Shown here piece after piece: positions 10,659-22,560 of a DNA stretch of 64,000 bases. Source of the stretch: Carya illinoinensis (taxonomy: Eukaryota > Streptophyta > Magnoliopsida > Fagales > Juglandaceae); the NCBI RefSeq assembly GCF_018687715.1, contig NC_056755.1:35049001-35113000 (forward strand). Direction: 5' to 3'. The notes beneath the pieces are model-generated. The model did not search any database and was not told where the DNA came from. It was given only the letters and a program-made list of their open reading frames with translations. The position numbers and the translations under genes are program-made. Positions within the stretch are counted from its first letter, which is position 1. Each line of letters opens with the position of its first letter.

Positions 10659-13600
10659 ATGTCTATGCTACATAGGAGTTTCAAGCCCGCCAAATGGTAA
10701 TTTCTCCTATGTTTTCTCTCTTTGTTTTCTTTTTGGCTATTAATTTTCAGTCTCTGTTTGGGTTCTGAGAAATCCTTGGAAATGAAACAAATTTTGGGGT
10801 TAATGAATCGGGTTCCGGTTGACTTGGCTGTTGTCAGATCCCCAAGCTTTCTCTGAAACCAAACAGATTCTCTGTTGCGTGCTTCTTTCTTTTGAATCAT
10901 AGCAATGTTTGTCCTTTCCAACCCCTTCCGGCGGCGTATTCTACTATTTGATTGACGGAATGAATTTTAATTTGTTGGATTTGAATCGCTGGTTTCTGTT
11001 GCAGCAAAACAGCGTTGAAGCTTGCGGTGTCGCGCATAAAGCTGTTGAAGAATAAGAGGGAAGCACAGCTAAAGCAGCTGAAGAGGGAAGTAGCCCAGTT
11101 GCTCGAATCTGGGCAAGACCGGACTGCCAGAATTCGGGTTTGTTATGACAGTTTGATTATAGTATGCTTATTATAGTTTGATAATCATTCGAACGTTTTC
11201 GAGTCATCTGTGGAGGTATTAGTTTTGGTTGACTATCATTCGTACGGATATTATCTTAATCTAAAGCTGCTTTTTGGAAAGAAATATGTGATGGACATGA
11301 AGCGAACAGTTTCCTGGTTTTGGCAGCTCCAGTGGTATTAAATCTACCAGGACCAAGATCTTTCCACTTTTCTATAGTGGTTTATTTGAGGCCATCATTT
11401 TGGCTTTTATTGGGCTTTAGTAGCAATTTTTTTTTTTATAGGTATGGGCTTAAGTAGCAAATTAACAAAGATTAACAACATATGAGGTCTTACGTTAATG
11501 GTGAATTATATCTTTGTTTTGGTGGTTCTTCTTTTGTTAAGGTTTCATTTAAAGGAACTGTATGCCTTTTGTCCCTTTCTTCTTCTTGTTCTCCTTTTAT
11601 GGTGATTTAGGTTCTGCTTGGTAAGTCGGATGAAAATTTTGAGTTTAAGATGAAATATTAAAACATTATATTTTAATATTATTATTGTTTTGGGATTTGA
11701 AAAAGTTGAATTATTTATTATATTTTGTATGAGGATTTGGGAAAGTTGTAATGATGAGATGAGAATTTTGAGTTTGAGATGAAATTTTTGTTTTACCAAA
11801 CCGAATCTTAACTTTTTGTGCTGTGTCTCAGGTTGAACATGTTGTCAGGGAGGAGAAGACAACAGCAGCATATGAACTTATTGAGATATACTGCGAACTT
11901 ATTGTGGCACGTCTATCAATCATTGAGTCACAAAAGTATGTAAATGTATAGAAAAACATAATTATTATCTCAAATAATATTACATTTTGTTGGAGTTTTC
12001 ATGTCGGAGATTTATGCTCTTGTTTAAAATCCTGTCTAATTTTGTGGCTTTAAAGTATTTCTGTGCCAATACAATTTGAGTTCTTTCCTGCTGTGTGAGA
12101 CATGAATTACAGTCCTTAAGTGCTCTCGTGTTAGATTCAGTATAACATCTTGGACTTAGGTTGACATTTGACTTATAAAGCCATTAGAAGTAAATGTCAA
12201 CATTATGATGTTATCCGTGAAGGGTAGGGTGTATGGAATTTTCTCTTACCCGTGCTTAGGAAGATAATTCTGTCAAAATAACGTAGTCTTTTTTGGTCAT
12301 ACTTTTTTTTTCTTGGGTTTTGAGAGCTCGCATTGTAGTGACCTATTTTGTATATTTCCAGAAACTGTCCCATTGATCTGAAGGAAGCAATTTCAAGCGT
12401 AATATTTGCAGCTCCAAGATGTGCAGACATTCCCGAGCTAATGGATATTCGCAAACAGTTTACTGCTAAATATGGAAAAGATTTTGTCTCTTCTGCAATT
12501 GAATTACGTCCAGATTGTGGTGTAGGCCGTATGGTAAGTTTTCAGACAGTGTGTGTGATTATTATTGGATGGTTGAAATTACTGATGGTGGTGTATAATC
12601 TGTCAAAGATCAATGGTAGTTGGTGTTACTGCTTTTTTCTTTCTTCGATGTTACTGCTTATTTACAATGTTGTCTTATTCAGTTGGTTGAGAAATTATCA
12701 GCCAAAGCACCTGATGGCCAGACCAAGATGAAAATCTTGAGTACCATTGCTGAGGAACATAATGTCAAATGGGATCCTAACTCCTTAGAGGAGCAAGATA
12801 CCAGGCCCCCTGAGGATATTCTGGTAAGATTTGATCATTTCAATTATTCCATACTTTAATTTACTTGCTTTGTCTATTAATACAATTTTGAAATGTTTGA
12901 TCAGAATGGACCAAACACTTTTGAGAAGGCCAGTAAAATATATGTGGAGCCTCATGTCCAAGTTCCATCTATTCATGATGGCAAGGGACCTCCTAGTGTT
13001 CCAATTCTGCCTAAACATGATGTACCTGGAAATTTCTTTGAGCACAATGCAAGATCATCATCTCGCTTGCGAAATTCTGATTCAGATATTGGGGCTGAAG
13101 GAGGTGCAACATTTGGCACTTTTCAAGCAGATATGGGATCTTCAGGTATGTGATTATTCATTTAAAGATGGTAAACGCTTATTCCTTTAAGGTCTCACAT
13201 AGAGCCAGTTTTGTATATCTATTATCTCTCAAAGTGGATTTATGGTGTTCTCTGTCATTTAGGAAATGAAACTGAAGAGACAGAGTCTAGGCATTCATAT
13301 TCTGGCAGTGGCGATGCTCCTTCAATGGGTAGGCAGAATTGGAATATGGAATTTAAGGATGCTACTGCTGCTGCACAGGCTGCTGCTGAATCGGCAGAGC
13401 GAGCAAGTATGGCTGCCAGAGCAGCTGCAGAGCTTTCTAGCCGTGCGAAGGTCATTAAGCAATATTCTATGAAATCACACAAGTCTTCTACTGATGTGCT
13501 AAGCGGTGAAGGGTCTCAAAAATATTCTGCTTCCGAATCTCAAGGTGAACACCTTGCCAAACGTCCAGTTAGTAATGCCTTTCCTGGAAGAATTTCTTCA

Positions 13601-15826
13601 ATACATGATGAGCAAATTGATCACGCTGAACGAGATATCCTGGCTGGAGCAACTGAAAGCTTTTACAGGGATGAGCATAAGGACAATGCTACATATACCT
13701 GGTCAGCTTCCTCGAAGTCAACTACAGCTTCCATTTATAAGAATCCATTGGCAAATATTTCCCAAGAGACAGATAGATATCCTCAAAAGACTTTGTCTGA
13801 GCTGAAGAACAGAGAATCTTTAGGTGGAGTAAGCTTGAAGAAACAATCTAGCAACAATGAGATAAAAATTTTAGGTGAACTGAATGATGATACAGAATCT
13901 GAGAACAGCAACAATGAGATAGAATTTTTTGGTGAGCTGAATGATGGTACAGAATCTGAGAAGGTTAATTATATTGGAGATTTAGGGACCAGAAGGCAAT
14001 CCAGCAGAGCTTCTTCTGATTCTTATTCTCACACTTTTATTAATGACCACAATGATAATTTGAATTTGAACCACACGAAGTTAGGGAGTGATGTTGGTCA
14101 GAGACCTTTTGTTATTGATGAAGGAAACAGCCATAGTGACAATGAGAAGACAACTTCTTATGACAAGGGTTCTGTAGTTTTTGATGAATATGGCTCAGAT
14201 GATGGTGATGACTATAAATTCGATGTACAAAATGAATTCAAGGGACAAGAATCGAGTTTGTATTTTTCATCTCCAGGTAGAAAATCAGCTGTAAATCTCT
14301 TACAAAATACAGATACTTGGAGACACGGGAAAAACATGGAAGAACCATTTGAAAAGTCCATTTCTCAATCACATTCTTTCAGTGGGCAGCATTCTACACA
14401 TGTATTTCCTGAAAGTTATACAGTTCCTACAGAACCACGTGACTCGTTGGATGCAACGTATGACAATTCAGATGACCAAAGTTCAGATGATAATGAGAAT
14501 CTAGAGAAATCAAAGTTTGTTGCGAATACGGAGCCTGGTATATATCCTAGCAAACAGGATGATTACGAAAGAAATTCTGAGTTGAACAAGAGTGCAAGTC
14601 ATGGTTTAATAGGATCCTCATCTGCAGAGATGGAACATGTGGCATATAAGAGAGAGCCATTGTTGCCACCCTCGTCAGTTGATTCGGATCCCATGGAAGT
14701 ACGCCTCGAAAAAAACCAAGGAAAAGAGTTTCACGCTGTATCTGATAGAAAGTTTGGTAATAGTGACCTGCCATCTTCAAAACATGAGATAACTGGATTG
14801 CATTCCAGGATTGAGGACAAGGAGCACATGCCACAGTTACCGGATACTTGGAAAGATAATGAACTTCTGAAAGAGTCTAGTTTAGAAAGTGGTAACGAGT
14901 TGAGGTTTGGAAAGTTAACAGGAGGCCTTCGGAATAAGGGTCTCAGGCGTCCACCTTATTCTCGGGATCAATCAGGCCATGCCTCATTATTCAAACAAGC
15001 ATCAGGCGATTCTTCTTCCAAGATTGAGCAATTTTCTTCTTCAGTAATGGTCAGGACTACAATTAATCCTGATGCTCACAATCAAGAGCCACACAATCAG
15101 AAAGTAACTTCAAAACAAAGTAAAGAACCGAGCTCAAAAGATCTGGTCTTCTCTTCTGATTCTGATAATGATGATTCAGAGCAACTCTCACCACAGAATA
15201 TTAGTATCAATCAAGAGCCATACAATCGGAAACTAGGAACTGAACTCAATAAGAATTCAAGCTCAAATATCCCAATTCCATATTTTGATGTAGATACTAG
15301 TGATTCTGAGGAAGATCTTCCTAAACAGGCTTCCACCAGGAATGTACGCCCAATTACTGTGTTTTCGCGAAGGACAAAAGCTCCTTCTTCAAGTACAAGG
15401 AGTTCTTATTTGAAGGCTACAGATGGTTCTGAGGCGTCATTGACTCCTGACTATGGAGCGAGAAGGAAATCCTCTTCGAGGAGCTCCCATGCTACCGAAG
15501 TTCCAGCAAAGCCCATGTCCCAGACCAAGAGCTTGGATCATTTGGGAAGTTCTGAGCGGCATGTGACAGCAGAGCAGTCAACTTCTAAGCCAATGCCAGC
15601 ATCCAAGAGGTCCTTGAATGAGGAAAGTTTAAAGTCATCCACAAGGAAATACTCCTCCAGTTCTCTTCCAAAGACACAAACATCAGGTAGCTCCAAAATT
15701 TCAGAATCTGCAAGTCCGAGTATGGAGACTCCACCTACAGAAAAGGCTAGTCATGTTCACCCAAAGCTTCCTGACTACGATACCCTAGCTGCAAAATTCC
15801 AGTCTCTACGACGGAGTAGCGAATGA
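10659..15826 (+). CDS. IST1-like protein, long form (1130 aa, 7 exons)
   Basis: This is an ESCRT-III-associated regulator that in yeast and plants binds the AAA-ATPase Vps4/SKD1 and its cofactors during multivesicular body sorting. Exons are 10659-10696, 11005-11137, 11832-11935, 12362-12533, 12683-12823, 12905-13145 and 13263-15826, giving a 3393-nt frame. The IST1 helical domain spans about residues 13-175, with the basic start KTALKLAVSRIKLLKNKR and the motif RIRVEHVVREE. After it comes a long, Ser/Asp/Glu-rich and presumably disordered region of about 950 residues, nearly all in exon 7. This contains an Ala-rich helix at about 305-340 (KDATAAAQAAAESAERAS) and a 19-residue tandem duplication. 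The C-terminus (HPKLPDYDTLAAKFQSLRR, about 1109-1127) matches the LxxRLxxL(K/R) shape of MIT-interacting motifs. The closest architecture known to me is the long Arabidopsis IST1-like proteins. An AATAAA lies near 15850. Confidence 0.94.
11609..11810 (+). mobile_element. MITE family 1, copy c, inside IST1-like intron 2
   Basis: A copy of about 200 bp with ends GGTTCTGCTTGGTAAG and CTTTACCAAACC-like CCAAACCGAATCTTA. Its interior carries the family core and a GATGAGATGAGA block. It lies wholly within intron 2 (11138-11831) and ends about 20 bases before the acceptor AG, so it supplies part of the region where the polypyrimidine tract and branch point should be. Confidence 0.75.
13850..13963 (+). 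repeat. 57-bp tandem duplication in IST1-like exon 7
   Basis: Two direct 57-bp units (13850-13906 and 13907-13963) each encode a 19-residue acidic module of the form SNNEI...GELND.TESE. The duplication is in frame and the copies differ at only a few bases, so it looks fairly recent and tolerated. Confidence 0.9.
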
Positions 15827-16724
15827 ATTTAGTTACTTGCACATAAAATAATAAAATATAGTCTATTTTTACGTGATTATTATGGCTATAATTATCATTA
15901 TAGAATTGGTGGTGTTGTAATTAACTTCTTTATCTGAGATTTAAATGAACTTGGTTATAGGATGTGTAAGATGAAAGTCTCCTGTCCAAAACGAGCCGAT
16001 TGTTAAATTATTATGATCATTTTTCTTTTTTCTATAATTCCCTTCTTTTTTAAGCAAATAGTGAAATAGAAGGGCACATTTGTTTGCACATTGGTGTAAT
16101 GTAATAGAATGTGCTCATTTGATTGGGTTTAAAATTGTAAGAATGAACATTCGTAAGAATCCATACTAATGTCTTATCTATTTGTGGGTTGCTCTTGGAT
16201 TTCAGAAGGCTGGCTTGCTTGATGATGAAAAGATACTTGAGAATGCTCTAATACAAGATGCAATTATTGTGTCAACTCTTATGTTCTAAGATATGATAGA
16301 TAATGTCAGGAGATAAGGATATAGAATATAGCAATTTTTTTTTTTTTGAAACCTACCTTGAATCTGTTGAGTTGTGTAAAAAGTTTTCTGATCCTTCTCC
16401 AGCGTTTAGATATGAATGTCATCAATCTATGATTCTATACGCCTAGACTGATATTGGGAGATTACTATCTTCATAAAACGAACGGGAGATCTGTCCACTT
16501 CATATGCTACTTAAATATAGCTAGTGGTTGGCATCAGTCCGGCATTTCTGAAAACGAAATTTGATAATTATTGAGTGGATTTCAGAGTATAAAATGGAGT
16601 TTATTGGGGACGTCACGTTGGCCACTAGAGCCTAGAATAACCTTATTCATGAACATATAGAGCTTTATTCTCAGAAAAATAAAAGAGAGGAAATTTCTAC
16701 GTTTTGGGTAGAAAAGTTTTATTC
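15827..16724. other. 3' flank of the IST1-like gene and intergenic DNA
   Basis: This holds the probable polyadenylation region (AATAAA near 15850). There follows about 800 bp of AT-rich sequence in which I see no coding region or repeat that I recognise. Confidence 0.6.
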
Positions 16725-16880
16725 ATAATTTCTATACTGTACATCACATATAATTTTTTTTATTTGTATTTATATTTTTTTTCTCTCATTAAATATTTAG
16801 TAGATGGATAATAAGTAGAAGTATTACTTTAGTTTAAAAAATAAAATAAAAAATAAAGTAGCTTGGTGTATGAATGAAAT
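16725..16880. mobile_element. MITE family 2, copy b
   Basis: An AT-rich copy related to 5620-5805: CTGTACATCACATATAA at the left, ATGGATAATAAGTAGAAG internally, and TAGCTTGGTGTATGAATG at the right. It has no coding content. Confidence 0.45.
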
Positions 16881-17266
16881 GTAAACAAATGGTTGCTGTA
16901 ATGAAATAATGAGATGACCGAAAGGTGGTTGTGGAAATGTTTCAAAGATTTCATACGTTCAGACTCTCCAAGAATTAGTTCGAGGCAATTCCAAAACCTC
17001 TAATGGAAATTTCCAGATACAAGACGACAATTCAGAATGCCTTCTCCCCCTTTATTTTTCCCACTAAATACCCGTTTCTTACCCTCGTAAACCGACTGCA
17101 ATTTAAAAGACTAAAATCACCCTTTTAACTACATGGCACTCTATGCCACAACGTAGAGTTTAACAAGGGCAACCTACATCATTTAATAAATTGCCAGCCT
17201 GTCAGGTTCATAATAGAACGATGAGTAGAAGGGTTCTTTGGCGTATATTCCGATGTATCACGCTGG

Positions 17267-17271
17267 CAGAC
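17267..17271. repeat. Target-site duplication (left) of the 17-22 kb copia element
   Basis: CAGAC immediately precedes the 5' LTR and is repeated exactly at 22170-22174 after the 3' LTR. The 5-bp size is as expected for Ty1/copia integration. Confidence 0.88.
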
Positions 17272-17545
17272 TATCAACCTAAGCTACACAAATGGACCTC
17301 TTAATAATAATGACTCAGTTGATGACTATGAAAATACCACCTCAGCAACATAAGCTTCTTTAAACCTTTCCATAGAACTCGAATTTTGTTATTGACAGCC
17401 ATTGTAAATATTTCTTTACCTGTACCTCTCATGTGTATATCCACCTTATCCTTGTTCTATAAAAGGATCCCTTCATAATGCAAAATATGTGTGGAAGAAA
17501 TATACAATGAATTACAGAAGTTTTTTCTTTGCATCTTTTTTGATA
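17272..17545 (+). repeat. Copia 5' LTR (274 bp)
   Basis: It starts TATCAACCTAAGC and ends TTTTTTGATA. A TATA box (CTATAAAAGG) lies at about 17457-17466, within the phrase ATATCCACCTTATCCTTG...GGATCCCTTCAT. It differs from the 3' LTR by scattered substitutions and by carrying only one copy of the TATA module. Confidence 0.92.
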
Positions 17546-17557
17546 TGGTATCAGAGC
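17546..17557 (+). promoter_or_regulatory. Primer-binding site (initiator Met tRNA)
   Basis: TGGTATCAGAGC follows the 5' LTR directly. It is complementary to the 3' end of plant initiator-methionine tRNA, the usual minus-strand primer of copia elements. Confidence 0.95.
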
Positions 17558-17591
17558 TGCTGACTAGCAGTCTCTTGATCCAATCCTCACA

Positions 17592-20500
17592 ATGGCCACA
17601 GAACCTCCCAAACTTTCTCCCATATCTCATGTAGTGTCTATAAAACTCAGTCACGATAACTATCTCTCATGACAAGTTCAAATCTCCGCCTATCTTCGAG
17701 GCCAAGACCTCTTCTCTTACATTGATGGTACAACAATTGCCCCATCTGTTACCCTTCCCACTTCCTCTACGGACTCTCCACCAAAATCCAACTCAGAATA
17801 TCTCTCATGGAGTCGAATTGACCAAGCTATTCTTAGTATCCTATTCTCATCCCTCATTGACTCAGTTATTGGTCATGTTATTCGTTCCAAAACCTCTCGT
17901 GAACTATGGCTCACTTTTGAGTCCATGTTCAGCTCTATTTCACAGGCAAAAGAATTTCAAATTTGCTTCCAACTTACCAATTTATCCCAAGGTGAACAAT
18001 CCATTTCTGAGTTCTTCAATAAAGTTCGCATGCTCTCCAACACCATGACTGCTAAAGAATTCATCACTTATTTACTAAATGGCCTTGGTCCTTCATACGA
18101 ATCTTTCATTACCTCCATAACCACCAGATCGGATCCCATCACCTCTCAAGAGTTCTACCATCTCCTCCTTATCCATAGAAATTGCATGTCTCATCTCTTC
18201 CGTAACAATTCCAGCTCCCTCAATCCTTTCGAGCCCTCTGCCAACCTCACTTCTAATAGTTTCGATCCTCAAATCGTGGAGGCCGTTTCAATAGAGGCCA
18301 AAATCGATTCTCATCAAACAGAGGGCGTTCTGCTCCTACACACCAACCTCCCTCCACCTACAACTCAAATCGTCCAACGTGCCAAGTTTGCAATAAACCT
18401 GGCCATGTTGCACTCCAGTGTTACTCCTGTTTTGATCACTCCTACCAATACGAACCTCCACGCTCCTTTTCAACAAATTACACTGCTCCTTTCACCACCC
18501 CTGACTCCACATGGTACCCCGAATCTGCTGCAACCCACCACATAACACATGACCTATCTAATCTCAACCTCTCCTCAGAAGCTTACAGTGGAACTGAGCA
18601 AATACGGGTAGGCAATGGCTTTGGCTTACCCATCAACAATATTGGTGAATCCTCTCTTCAAACTCGTTTTTCTTCCTTTCATCTTTGTAATTTACTGCAT
18701 GTCCCTTCAATCATAAAGAATCTGGTCTCTGTTGCTCAATTTTGTACTGACAATTCTTGCTTTTTTGAATTCCACTCTACCCATTTTGTGGTGAAGGACA
18801 AACGGACCAATTCACCCCTCATCAGCGGTCCTCTTCGTGACGGCTTGTACCACTTTCCACCGGCGTCGCCATCATCTGCTCCCTCCACCCATCTCGGTGA
18901 AAAAGCTTCCCTCTGTCAGTGGCACAAACGCATGGGCCATCCGTCTCTTGATATTGTCTCACGCGTAGTGCGCACCAACCATTTGCCTTTTGTCTCCAAT
19001 GACTCTGTCTTCTTCTGCTCCGACTGTCCTTTAGCCAAAGCTCACCAACTACCATTCTCCTCAAGCAACACTCGGACAAACAAACCCCTTCAACTTATCT
19101 GGGCTGATGTATGGGGCCCAGCCCCTTTACTTTCCAGAAATGGTTTTTTCATATTACTTATCCATTGTAGACCATTTCACCAGATTCACCTGGTGCTTTC
19201 CAATTAAATTAAAGTCCGATGTGTTGCAAACTTTCACTGCTTTTATTAAATTTGTTGAGCAATTTTTTAACTCTAAAATCATTTCCATTCAAATGGATGC
19301 TGGAGGTGAATTTCACCCCCTCACATCCTTGTGCAAATCTCTTGGAATTACTCATCGCTTCTCTTGTCCTCACACTCATCAACAGAATGGACTGGTTGAA
19401 TGTAAACACAGACACATTGTTGAAACTGGCCTCACCTTACTTTCTCACTTTCATTATCCTTTTGGAGTGATGCATTTGAAACTGCAACATACTTAATTAA
19501 CTTACTACCCACTCCTGTCCTTCAAAATAAATCCCCATACCTTATGGTTTATCATAAACCACCTGATTATAAATTTCTAAAAATTTTTGGATGTCTCTGT
19601 TGGCCAAATCTTCAACCCTACAATCATCATAAACTACACTTTCGCTCCACCCCATGTCTTTTTTTTTTTGGCTATAGCCCTTCTCACAAAGGATACAAAT
19701 GTCTCGATCTCAAAAATCATCGTTTGTACATCTCTCGTGATGTCACATTTGTTGAACACTTGTTTCCTTACTCTTCATCGTCTGTCAAACACACACAGCC
19801 CACCAAGCCGACTGTTAACCTTCCAATGCTTCCATCATCCATCCTTGGCCCAGGCCCATCTCTTAATTCCCCTTCTTTCAATCAACCCATCAACCCACCG
19901 TCTACACTTGAACAAAGCCCACATCAACCCATCAACCCACCTTCTACGCTTGAACAAAGCCCACATCGACCCATCAACCCATCAATCCATCAACCCAGTA
20001 ACCCACAACCACCCATCAACCTGCAACCTGTCACACACGAATCCCCATCTCATATCCACTTTCCCACTCCTTTAGAACTAGAACTTCCATTGTCTTCTCA
20101 AACCCATGCTCCAACCGATACTACTCAAACTTCTCTCCTTCCTCCTCATTCTCAAATAATCACCAAGTCTCAAACAAATTCCTCTAAACCTCGCCAATTT
20201 TCTGATGGAACCATTCCCTATCCCACCAAGCAATGTCTCATATCCACCACCACCATACCCGATGAACCCTCCTCTTTCTCTGTGGCCTCCAAATTTCCCG
20301 ATTGGCATCAAGCCATGTCCCGTGAGTATGATGCCTTAGTTCAGACCCATACGTGGACCTTGGTTCCACCATCTTGTGCTACTAACCTTGTTGGTTGCAG
20401 GTGGGTCTTCAAGACTAAGTTACATGCCGACGACTCTTTGGAACGGAGGAAGGCGCGGCTCGTTGCTAAGGGGTTTCATCAACAATTCAGAATCGACTAC

Positions 20501-21790
20501 ACGGAGACGTTCAGTCCTGTTGTAAAACCCTCAACAATTAGGCTAGTTCTCTCCATTGTAGTCTCCAATCAGTGGCCTCTTCGACAAATCGATATCCAAA
20601 ACGCCTTCCTCCACGACGATCTGGCTGAGACCGTATTTATGCAACAACCTCCTGGTTTTGTTGACTCACAAAGACCGGACTACGTTTGCAGACTCAACAA
20701 AGCAATATATGGGTTAAAGCAATCGCCCCGTGCGTGGTTCTCTCGATTGAGCTCATGGCTACTTCAGTACGGCTTCTCAGCCTCACATGGTGATCCTTCA
20801 CTATTTATTCTTCATCAAGGAAATTTCTTCATCTTTGTTCTCGTCTATGTAGACGACATGGTAATCACTTCTTCCTCCCCTTTTGCTATTGATAGTCTCA
20901 TTACTTCTCTGAAAAATGCCTTTCCAGTTCTAACTTGGGTCGTTTGTCCTACTTTCTAGGGTTGGAACTTACATACTTGTCTGATGGCATTTGTTTCTCT
21001 AAAAAAAAATACATCACGGATATTTTGAAGAAAACAAATATGCTTGAAGCTAACTCAATCTCTTCACCCATGTCGGCATCTACAAAATTATCCAAGTTTG
21101 ATTCTCCTTCGTTTGATGATGTAAGTCTGTTTCAAAGTATGGTTGGCAGCTTACAATACCTTTCGCTGACTAGACCAGACATATCTTACTCTATAAATAG
21201 GGTCTGTCAATTTATGTATGAACCAAAGATTAGTCACTGGACAACAGTAAAGCGTATCCTTTGCTATCTGAAACACTCTCTAAACCATGGCCTGTTCTTT
21301 TCATACAAGTCAAATTTCTCTCTTCATGCTTATTCGGATGCAGACTGGGCTGGATGCCCAGATGATAGGCGCTCTACGGGAGGGTTCTGCATCCTTTTAG
21401 GTCGTCACCTTATTTCATGGACCTCCTGGAAGCAACAAACAGTAGCTCGGTCAAGTACTGAGGCCGAGTATAAAGCACTAGCTAATACTACTGCTGAATT
21501 AATTTTGCTATAGACACTTATCAAAGAGCTTGGTCTCTCACTATCAACAACTCCCATTTTGTGGTGTGACAATTTGGAAGCCACGTACTTAACTCCCAAT
21601 CTGGTTTATCATTTTCGGACCAAACACATCGACATAGACTTCCATTTTGTGAGGGATAGGATTGCTGCCAAAACCCCTCAAGTGTCATTTTGTAGCAGTA
21701 AGGACCAACTGGCTAACATATTCACCAAGCCATTAGAAGCAGACATGTTTACTACTTTAAGAACGAGTCTCACTGTGTTTTCTCCCCCAG
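17592..21790 (+). pseudogene. Copia gag-pol polyprotein, disabled
   Basis: The order is gag (UBN2-type, about 17592-18380), zinc knuckle (CQVCNKPGHVALQC, about 18380-18420), protease region, integrase, reverse transcriptase and RNase H. The integrase shows the HHCC finger (WHKRMGH...CSDC) and the core acidic sites in WADVWGP, QMDAGGEF and the Glu of NGLVECKHRH. The RT has the YVDDM catalytic box and RNase H has SDADWAG and STEAEYKAL. The start ATG is at 17592. Breaks include an in-frame TGA at 17670-17672, frameshifts near 18420, 19130, 19480 and 20930-20945, and a TAG at 21511-21513. A short Pro-rich tandem repeat (NPPSTLEQSPH units) lies between integrase and RT at about 19900-19980. It resembles the Ale-like copia group; the lineage is not proven. 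Confidence 0.92.
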
Positions 21791-21806
21791 TGGACTCGCG
21801 GGGGCA
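21791..21806 (+). promoter_or_regulatory. Copia polypurine tract region
   Basis: TGGACTCGCGGGGGCA abuts the start of the 3' LTR. The G-rich stretch is in the expected place for plus-strand priming. Confidence 0.75.
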
Positions 21807-22169
21807 TATGAACCTAAGCTACACAAATGGACCTTCCAAGATTAATGACTCAGTTGATGACCATGAAAATACCACCTCAGCATGCAACATAAGCTTCTTG
21901 AAACCTTTCCATAGAATTCGAATTCTGTTATTGACAGCTACTGTAAATATTTGTTTACTTGTGCCTCTAATGTGTATATCCACCTTATCCTTATTCCATA
22001 AAGGATCCCTTCAGCCTCTATTGTGTATATCCACCTTATCCTTATTCCATAAAAGGATCCTATATCCACCTTATCCTTATTCCATAAAAGGATCCCTTCA
22101 TAATGCAAATATGTGTGGAAGAAATATACAATGAATTACAGAAGTTCTTTCTTTGCGTCTTTGTTGATA
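21807..22169 (+). repeat. Copia 3' LTR (363 bp) with a triplicated TATA module
   Basis: It starts TATGAACCTAAGC and ends TTGTTGATA. It is about 90 bp longer than the 5' LTR because the module TATCCACCTTATCCTTATTC + CATAAA(A)GGATCC occurs three times (about 21975-22090) where the 5' LTR has one. The rest aligns with few differences. Confidence 0.92.
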
Positions 22170-22174
22170 CAGAC

Positions 22175-22306
22175 AAACGACTCCGACGTTGATATCTCCC
22201 AAGGTGTAGACTCCCAGGAAAAACTACTTGCTTGGTGTTGGTTGTGGAACCAATATTCAATTTCGGTCTCCTAATTCTATCATTTCCTCACACCAAACTA
22301 TATTTG

Positions 22307-22357
<51 letters not shown>

Positions 22358-22560
22358 CCTTTATAATTTATATAGATAAATCTGCAGTTGGGTTCAAACT
22401 TTGTTAGCCTCTATGTAATTTGGGCAGGCATTCCCTTCATCTGGGAACTATAATTTGCCCCACCCACCCCACTTTTATAGTTTTTTCTTGCTAGACGCTA
22501 TGATTTTCTAGAATGTTTGCATATTAAACGTTTGATATGTCTAATCCAGCCCCTTTCCAT
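22175..22560 (+). repeat. Methyltransferase upstream module, copy 1
   Basis: This segment (GGTGTAGACTCCCAGGAAAA..., TTTGGTACTCTCTC..., GGGTTCAAACTTTGTTA) recurs at about 27720-27930, 34380-34620 and 56750-57005. Here and at 34.4 kb it is followed by a methyltransferase gene. The copia element at 17272-22169 has inserted at its left edge. Whether it holds the promoter or only ancient upstream sequence is not known. Confidence 0.75.
22310..22354 (+). repeat. (CT)22 microsatellite
   Basis: A pure CT run at the same point as (CT)5 at 27867-27876, (CT)5 at 34509-34518 and (CT)23 at 56906-56951 in the paralogous modules. Confidence 0.9.

Larger units (their letters stand above)
17272..22169 (+). 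mobile_element. Complete Ty1/copia LTR retrotransposon (4.9 kb)
   Basis: All structural parts are present in order: 5' LTR, primer-binding site, gag-pol, polypurine tract, 3' LTR, flanked by the 5-bp duplication CAGAC. The LTR termini are the inverted pair TATCAA and TTGATA; the usual TG is altered in both LTRs' first bases as aligned. The coding region is broken, so the element can no longer move on its own. It sits upstream of, and in the same orientation as, methyltransferase copy 1. Confidence 0.93.

Noticed and set aside
13211..15826. An 871-codon single-exon gene starting at 13211
   Set aside because: It is exon 7 of the IST1-like gene plus intron sequence; the AG at 13261-13262 joins it in phase to exon 6.
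17546..17557. tRNA-like similarity as a tRNA gene
   Set aside because: TGGTATCAGAGC here and the similar sites at 46692, 50335-50345, 56083 and 63462 are primer-binding sites complementary to a tRNA end, not tRNA genes.
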